Assembly: GCF_002355475.1 (NCBI RefSeq)
Contig: NZ_AP014862.1
Location: forward strand, 4,898,001 to 4,962,000
Source: Pseudomonas furukawaii
GTDB lineage: Bacteria > Pseudomonadota > Gammaproteobacteria > Pseudomonadales > Pseudomonadaceae
Length of the DNA stretch: 64,000 bases
Direction: 5' to 3'
In this document: in pieces, positions 58,892 to 64,000 of the stretch
Position numbering within the stretch: position 1 is the first letter of the stretch
How the letters are laid out: every line of letters begins with the position of its first letter
The notes under the pieces: generated by a model
Databases searched by the model: none
What the model was told of the DNA's origin: nothing
What the model saw: only the letters and a program-made list of their open reading frames with translations
Position numbers and translations under genes: made by a program

Positions 58892-59719
58892 TCAGTCCCT
58901 GAACAGTTCGTTGATCCGGTCGAAGGACATCGCCTGCCCCATAGCCCCGAGGTCACCCTGGCGCAGCGCCTCCGCCGCCTGGAAGAACGCGCCGTAAGCC
59001 ACGCGCGCGAGGTTGGAGCCGAGACTGACACGCTTCACCCCCAGGGCCGCCAGCTCCTCCAGGCCCAGGGTGAGCGCCGGCGAACCCACCAGCACGTTCA
59101 CCGGCCTGGGGGCCACGGCCTGGACCACCGCCTGGATATCCTCGCGCCGGGTAAGGCCCGGCGCATAGAGCACGTCCGCCCCCGCTTCGGCATAGGCCAC
59201 CAACCGCCGCAGCGTATCGTCGAGGTCCGGGCGGCCGTGGAGGTAGTTCTCGGCCCGGGCCACCAGCGTGAAAGGAAAATCGAAGCCGCTCACTGCCTCG
59301 GCCGCAGCGCGGATGCGTTCGACGGCCAGCTCCAGCGGATAGATGGGCGCATCGGCACGGCCGCTGGCGTCTTCGAGAGAGCCCCCCACCAGTCCCGCTT
59401 CGGCCGCGGCGCGCACTGTCGCCACGCAGTCTTCGGGACGATCGCCGTAGCCGTTTTCCAGGTCCGCCACCACCGGCAGGGGTGTCGCGTCGACGATCTG
59501 GCGGGCGTTGGCCAGCGCCTCTTCACGACTGACGCGGCCCTCGGCGTCACGGCGCCCCAGCGCGAAGGCAAGACCGGCGCTGGTGGTCGCCAACGCCGGA
59601 AACCCCAGGTGCGCGAGCATCTTCGCCGAGCCGGCATCCCAGGGATTGGGCAGGACGAACAGGCCGGGCGCGCGGTGCAGCGCGGCGAAGGCCTCGCCAC
59701 GTTGAAGTTGGCTGGACAT
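58892..59719 (-). CDS. Phosphoenolpyruvate mutase/isocitrate lyase family protein
   Basis: The 275-residue product has the superfamily TIM-barrel pattern: LPNPWDAGSAKML, VVADLENGYGDRP (metal-binding Asp), GGSLEDASGRADAPIYP and LVARAENYLHGRPDLDD, then a late GVKRVSLGSNLARVAYG. I see no KKCGH-type catalytic Cys loop, so it is not isocitrate or methylisocitrate lyase; a PEP mutase, phosphonopyruvate- or oxaloacetate-type lyase of the PrpB-like group is more likely. Substrate unknown. It is alone in a small gap after rsmJ. Confidence 0.8.
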   Translation of the reverse strand: MSSQLQRGEAFAALHRAPGLFVLPNPWDAGSAKMLAHLGFPALATTSAGLAFALGRRDAEGRVSREEALANARQIVDATPLPVVADLENGYGDRPEDCVATVRAAAEAGLVGGSLEDASGRADAPIYPLELAVERIRAAAEAVSGFDFPFTLVARAENYLHGRPDLDDTLRRLVAYAEAGADVLYAPGLTRREDIQAVVQAVAPRPVNVLVGSPALTLGLEELAALGVKRVSLGSNLARVAYGAFFQAAEALRQGDLGAMGQAMSFDRINELFRD

Positions 59720-59772
59720 GAGTCAGGCTCCTGATTCCATGGGCGGAAGCAGCAGCCTAGCAGGTCGGCGAT

Positions 59773-60627
59773 CTAGAGCAGGCCGAGCTGCTGCACGGGC
59801 GGTTCCGGAATGCGCAACTCCGGCAATCCGGGCAGCCGCTCCCGCAGACCGGCATGGAAGCGCAAGGCCTGGGCGGCGGCGAGATGGTTGTCCGGCGTGT
59901 GCAGGAAGACGTTGGGAGTCAGCCCCCGCTCGATCCAGCCAGCCACCTTGTCCAGCCAGGGCTCGAGGAACACCTGGTTGGCGTCCAGGTCGGGACCGCC
60001 GATGAAGCGCACCTGGGGACTGGCGCTGAACGCCGTCGGACGCACCGGTACCCGGGGCTTCTTCGACTGGGCATGAAGCACCGCGGCATCCTGGGAATGG
60101 ACACTGAACAGCGCGCGCGAATCCAGGCAGATGCGCTCGACGCCCCGCTCGTGGAGCAGGCGATTGAGGGCGCGTTCGGCGTCCCCCTTGTCGAAGAAGG
60201 CCGGATTGCGCACTTCGACCGCGATGGGCTGCTGGCGAAACTCATCCAGCCAGGTGGCCAGCTCGACCAGTCGCGCCGGACCGAAGGCCGCCGGCAGTTG
60301 CAGCCACAAGGGGGCCAGGCGCCGTCCCAGGGGCGCGAGCAGTTGGAGGAAGGCCTCGGTGGCGGCGAACTGATCCCGCAGGTCGCCCTCGTGACTGATG
60401 TCCCGGGGCACCTTGGCGCAGAAGCGGAAGTTCGCCGGCATGACCTGGGCCCAGCGTTGCAGGGTGTCGGGGGACGGGCGCGCGTAGAAGGTGGTGTTGC
60501 CCTCCACCGCGTTGAATACCTGACTGTAGTGACCCAGGGTATCGGCGGGACGCAGGTCGGCGGGATAGAAGCTGCCGCGCCAGGCCGGCTCGTTCCAGGA
60601 CGGGCAGCCCAGGTGATAAGGCAGCAT
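59773..60627 (-). CDS. DUF72 (YecE-like) protein
   Basis: The 284-residue product has the DUF72 TIM-barrel wording LGCPSWNEPAWRGSFYP, YSQVFNAVEGNTTFYARP, FCAKVPRDISH, AVEVRNPAFF and FLHTPDNHLA. The biochemical function of this widespread family is unknown. It is translated with the next gene upstream: the shared base at 60627 joins them. Confidence 0.88.
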   Translation of the reverse strand: MLPYHLGCPSWNEPAWRGSFYPADLRPADTLGHYSQVFNAVEGNTTFYARPSPDTLQRWAQVMPANFRFCAKVPRDISHEGDLRDQFAATEAFLQLLAPLGRRLAPLWLQLPAAFGPARLVELATWLDEFRQQPIAVEVRNPAFFDKGDAERALNRLLHERGVERICLDSRALFSVHSQDAAVLHAQSKKPRVPVRPTAFSASPQVRFIGGPDLDANQVFLEPWLDKVAGWIERGLTPNVFLHTPDNHLAAAQALRFHAGLRERLPGLPELRIPEPPVQQLGLL

Positions 60628-60974
60628 CAGGCGTAAAGGTCGAGGCCGAGGACTTCGGGAGCGTCGGCTTCGAAGGCGAAACTGGCCGTGGTGGTGTAGC
60701 TGGCGATGGCCTGGGCGGCACGATTGCCGACGGCGTTGCGCTGCGGCTGGATCAGGTCCTGGGGCCGCACCGGCAGGCTGTCCCCGGAGGCATTGCCGGC
60801 CTGCACACGACGGGGCTGGGCGGACTGCTCGTAACCCTGGGTGGACGACGGCGAGGCGGGTTGCTCGCGGCGAGCCTCTTGCTCGCGCTGGACCTCGCGA
60901 AATGGCGTGACCGCGCTGCCCTGGCGGGGGCTGCGCTCCAGCGGATAGGAGGAGGTGAAGCCATCGATGCGCAT
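60627..60974 (-). CDS. Hypothetical low-complexity protein, 115 residues
   Basis: The product is unrecognised. It is rich in Gln, Arg, Ser, Pro and Ala, probably disordered for most of its length (RSPRQGSAVTPFREVQRE..), with a short hydrophobic-aromatic C-terminus (IASYTTTASFAFEADAPEVLGLDLYA). It has no signal peptide. Its stop shares a base with the DUF72 start, so it looks translated with that gene. A similarly placed gene in other pseudomonads (from memory) supports it being real. Confidence 0.6.
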   Translation of the reverse strand: MRIDGFTSSYPLERSPRQGSAVTPFREVQREQEARREQPASPSSTQGYEQSAQPRRVQAGNASGDSLPVRPQDLIQPQRNAVGNRAAQAIASYTTTASFAFEADAPEVLGLDLYA

Positions 60975-61076
60975 CGGTTACCGCTCGGCAATGCTGGCGA
61001 TTCGAAATGAATGCCGGAGGACTCTAGCCGCCCTGAAAAACCATGGCAATCGCCGGCGGGAGGTCACAGCAAGATT

Positions 61077-61757
61077 CTAGTTCGGCGCCTTGGGTGTGGC
61101 GACATTGTCCCGCAGGTAAATGGGCTGAGCCTGATCGGCGGGCACGCCTTCGCCCCGTGCCCAGGCGAAGCGGGCCAGCGCCAGCAGATCCTCGGCATGG
61201 GGCAGCAGGTCCGCCGACTGGCCACTGACGGGCACGGGAATCCGCGCGGCGAAGGTGCCCCAGCCAGTGCCGGCGCCGTACCACTGGCCGGCCGCATCCC
61301 GGGGCAGCGCGGCCTGTTCGGGAGGCAGCACGGCCTCCACGCCGGCCAGGCGCATCTCCCCCTGCTCCAGGCGGTAACAGCCCCAATAGACCTCGTCCAT
61401 GCGCGCATCGATGGCCGCGGCCACCTGGGTCACGCCCTGCTCGCGATGGGCGCGTTGGGCCAGCACCGCCAGGTCGGAGACCGGCAGCACCGGACGGTCG
61501 AGGGCGAAAGCCAGCCCCTGGACCACGCCGATGGCGATGCGCACGCCGGTGAAGGCTCCCGGGCCGCGACCGAAGGCGATGGCGTCCACCGCCGAGAGCG
61601 GCAGCCCGGCCTCGCCCAGCAGTTGCTGGATCATCGGCAGCAGGCGCTGGGCATGCAGGCGCGGGATCACCTCGTAGTGGCTGAGCACCCTGCCGTCATG
61701 CAGCAGGGCAACGGAGCAGGCTTCGGTGGCGGTATCCAGGGCCAGCAGAGTGGTCAT
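61077..61757 (-). CDS. tsaB: tRNA threonylcarbamoyladenosine biosynthesis protein TsaB
   Basis: TsaB partners TsaD and TsaE to add threonylcarbamoyl to A37 of ANN-decoding tRNAs (t6A). The 226-residue product has the ASKHA-fold LALDTATEACSVAL, LPMIQQLLGEAGL and GRGPGAFTGVRIAIGVVQGLAFA. Start ATG 61757 is preceded by a weak GGA. It lies downstream of adk, and tcdA in this window modifies the t6A product further. Confidence 0.95.
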   Translation of the reverse strand: MTTLLALDTATEACSVALLHDGRVLSHYEVIPRLHAQRLLPMIQQLLGEAGLPLSAVDAIAFGRGPGAFTGVRIAIGVVQGLAFALDRPVLPVSDLAVLAQRAHREQGVTQVAAAIDARMDEVYWGCYRLEQGEMRLAGVEAVLPPEQAALPRDAAGQWYGAGTGWGTFAARIPVPVSGQSADLLPHAEDLLALARFAWARGEGVPADQAQPIYLRDNVATPKAPN

Positions 61758-61801
61758 CGGGTCGTCCAGGCGCGGAAAAAAGGCGGGCATTATAAACGCG
61801 A

Positions 61802-61821
61802 ACGGCCCGCAAGCGGGCCGT
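61802..61821. terminator. Hairpin between adk and tsaB
   Basis: ACGGCCCGC (61802-61810) and GCGGGCCGT (61813-61821) form a 9-bp stem with a 2-base loop. On the minus strand the bases after it read GTTCGCGTTTATAATG; the TATAAT (61789-61794) could serve as a -10 for tsaB. Confidence 0.5.
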
Positions 61822-61842
61822 CGATCGGATAGGGGCTGCGAC

Positions 61843-64000
<2,158 letters not shown>

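Overview
The window is a 64 kb stretch of a high-GC gammaproteobacterial chromosome that reads as Pseudomonas (sensu lato). The basis is protein-level similarity, recalled without a search, of nearly every gene to Pseudomonas aeruginosa, plus characteristic neighbourhoods: eno-kdsA-pyrG, the lpx/bamA cluster, mexL-mexJK and adk-ppc. It is almost wholly core genome. I see no tRNA, rRNA, insertion sequence, prophage or CRISPR array.

Positions 1-26,909 are all on the minus strand. Reading in the direction of transcription (right to left): rpsB-tsf-pyrH-frr (translation and UMP kinase), uppS-cdsA-dxr-rseP-bamA-ompH-lpxD-fabZ-lpxA-lpxB-rnhB (isoprenoid and phospholipid precursors, outer-membrane protein assembly, lipid A), a sodium:alanine-type symporter, dnaE, accA, tilS, pyrG, kdsA, eno and ftsB. 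Many junctions overlap by 1-7 bases, so several long operons are likely. Hairpins that look like terminators or attenuators lie between rpsB and tsf, after accA, after the symporter and before ftsB.

Positions 27,237-35,197 are on the plus strand: map, glnD, dapC, an ArsC/Spx-like gene, dapD, and a cysteine desulfurase/SufE pair. Convergent to these is tcdA, separated by a 160-base block of nested palindromic repeats. Then follow yqhD, a GH17-GT2 membrane glucan synthase (NdvB-like), dapE, rlmA and a small conserved gene, ending at a bidirectional terminator facing a cold-shock gene. The succinylase lysine-pathway genes dapC, dapD and dapE are therefore all within 11 kb.

Positions 43,372-47,867 (minus) hold a four-gene GldA/GldF/GldG-type ABC system with a DUF4340 protein. 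Divergent from it is plsB, followed by a two-gene unit of unknown function (88 and 349 residues, the latter coiled-coil) and a DUF4197 gene. Positions 53,041-57,994 hold the RND pump genes mexK and mexJ with the divergent repressor gene mexL. The rest (58,058-64,000, minus) is rsmJ, a phosphoenolpyruvate mutase/isocitrate lyase-like gene, a DUF72 gene, a small low-complexity gene, tsaB, adk and the 3' half of ppc, cut by the window end.

I did not find a clearly new multi-gene defence or mobile system. The best leads are the uncharacterised 88/349-residue gene pair, the Gld-type ABC cluster, two perfect palindromes upstream of eno, the nested palindrome block between sufE and tcdA, and structured leaders of rpsB and the cold-shock gene. 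Start codons were chosen from Shine-Dalgarno spacing and remembered family N-termini. Promoters and terminators are read by eye.
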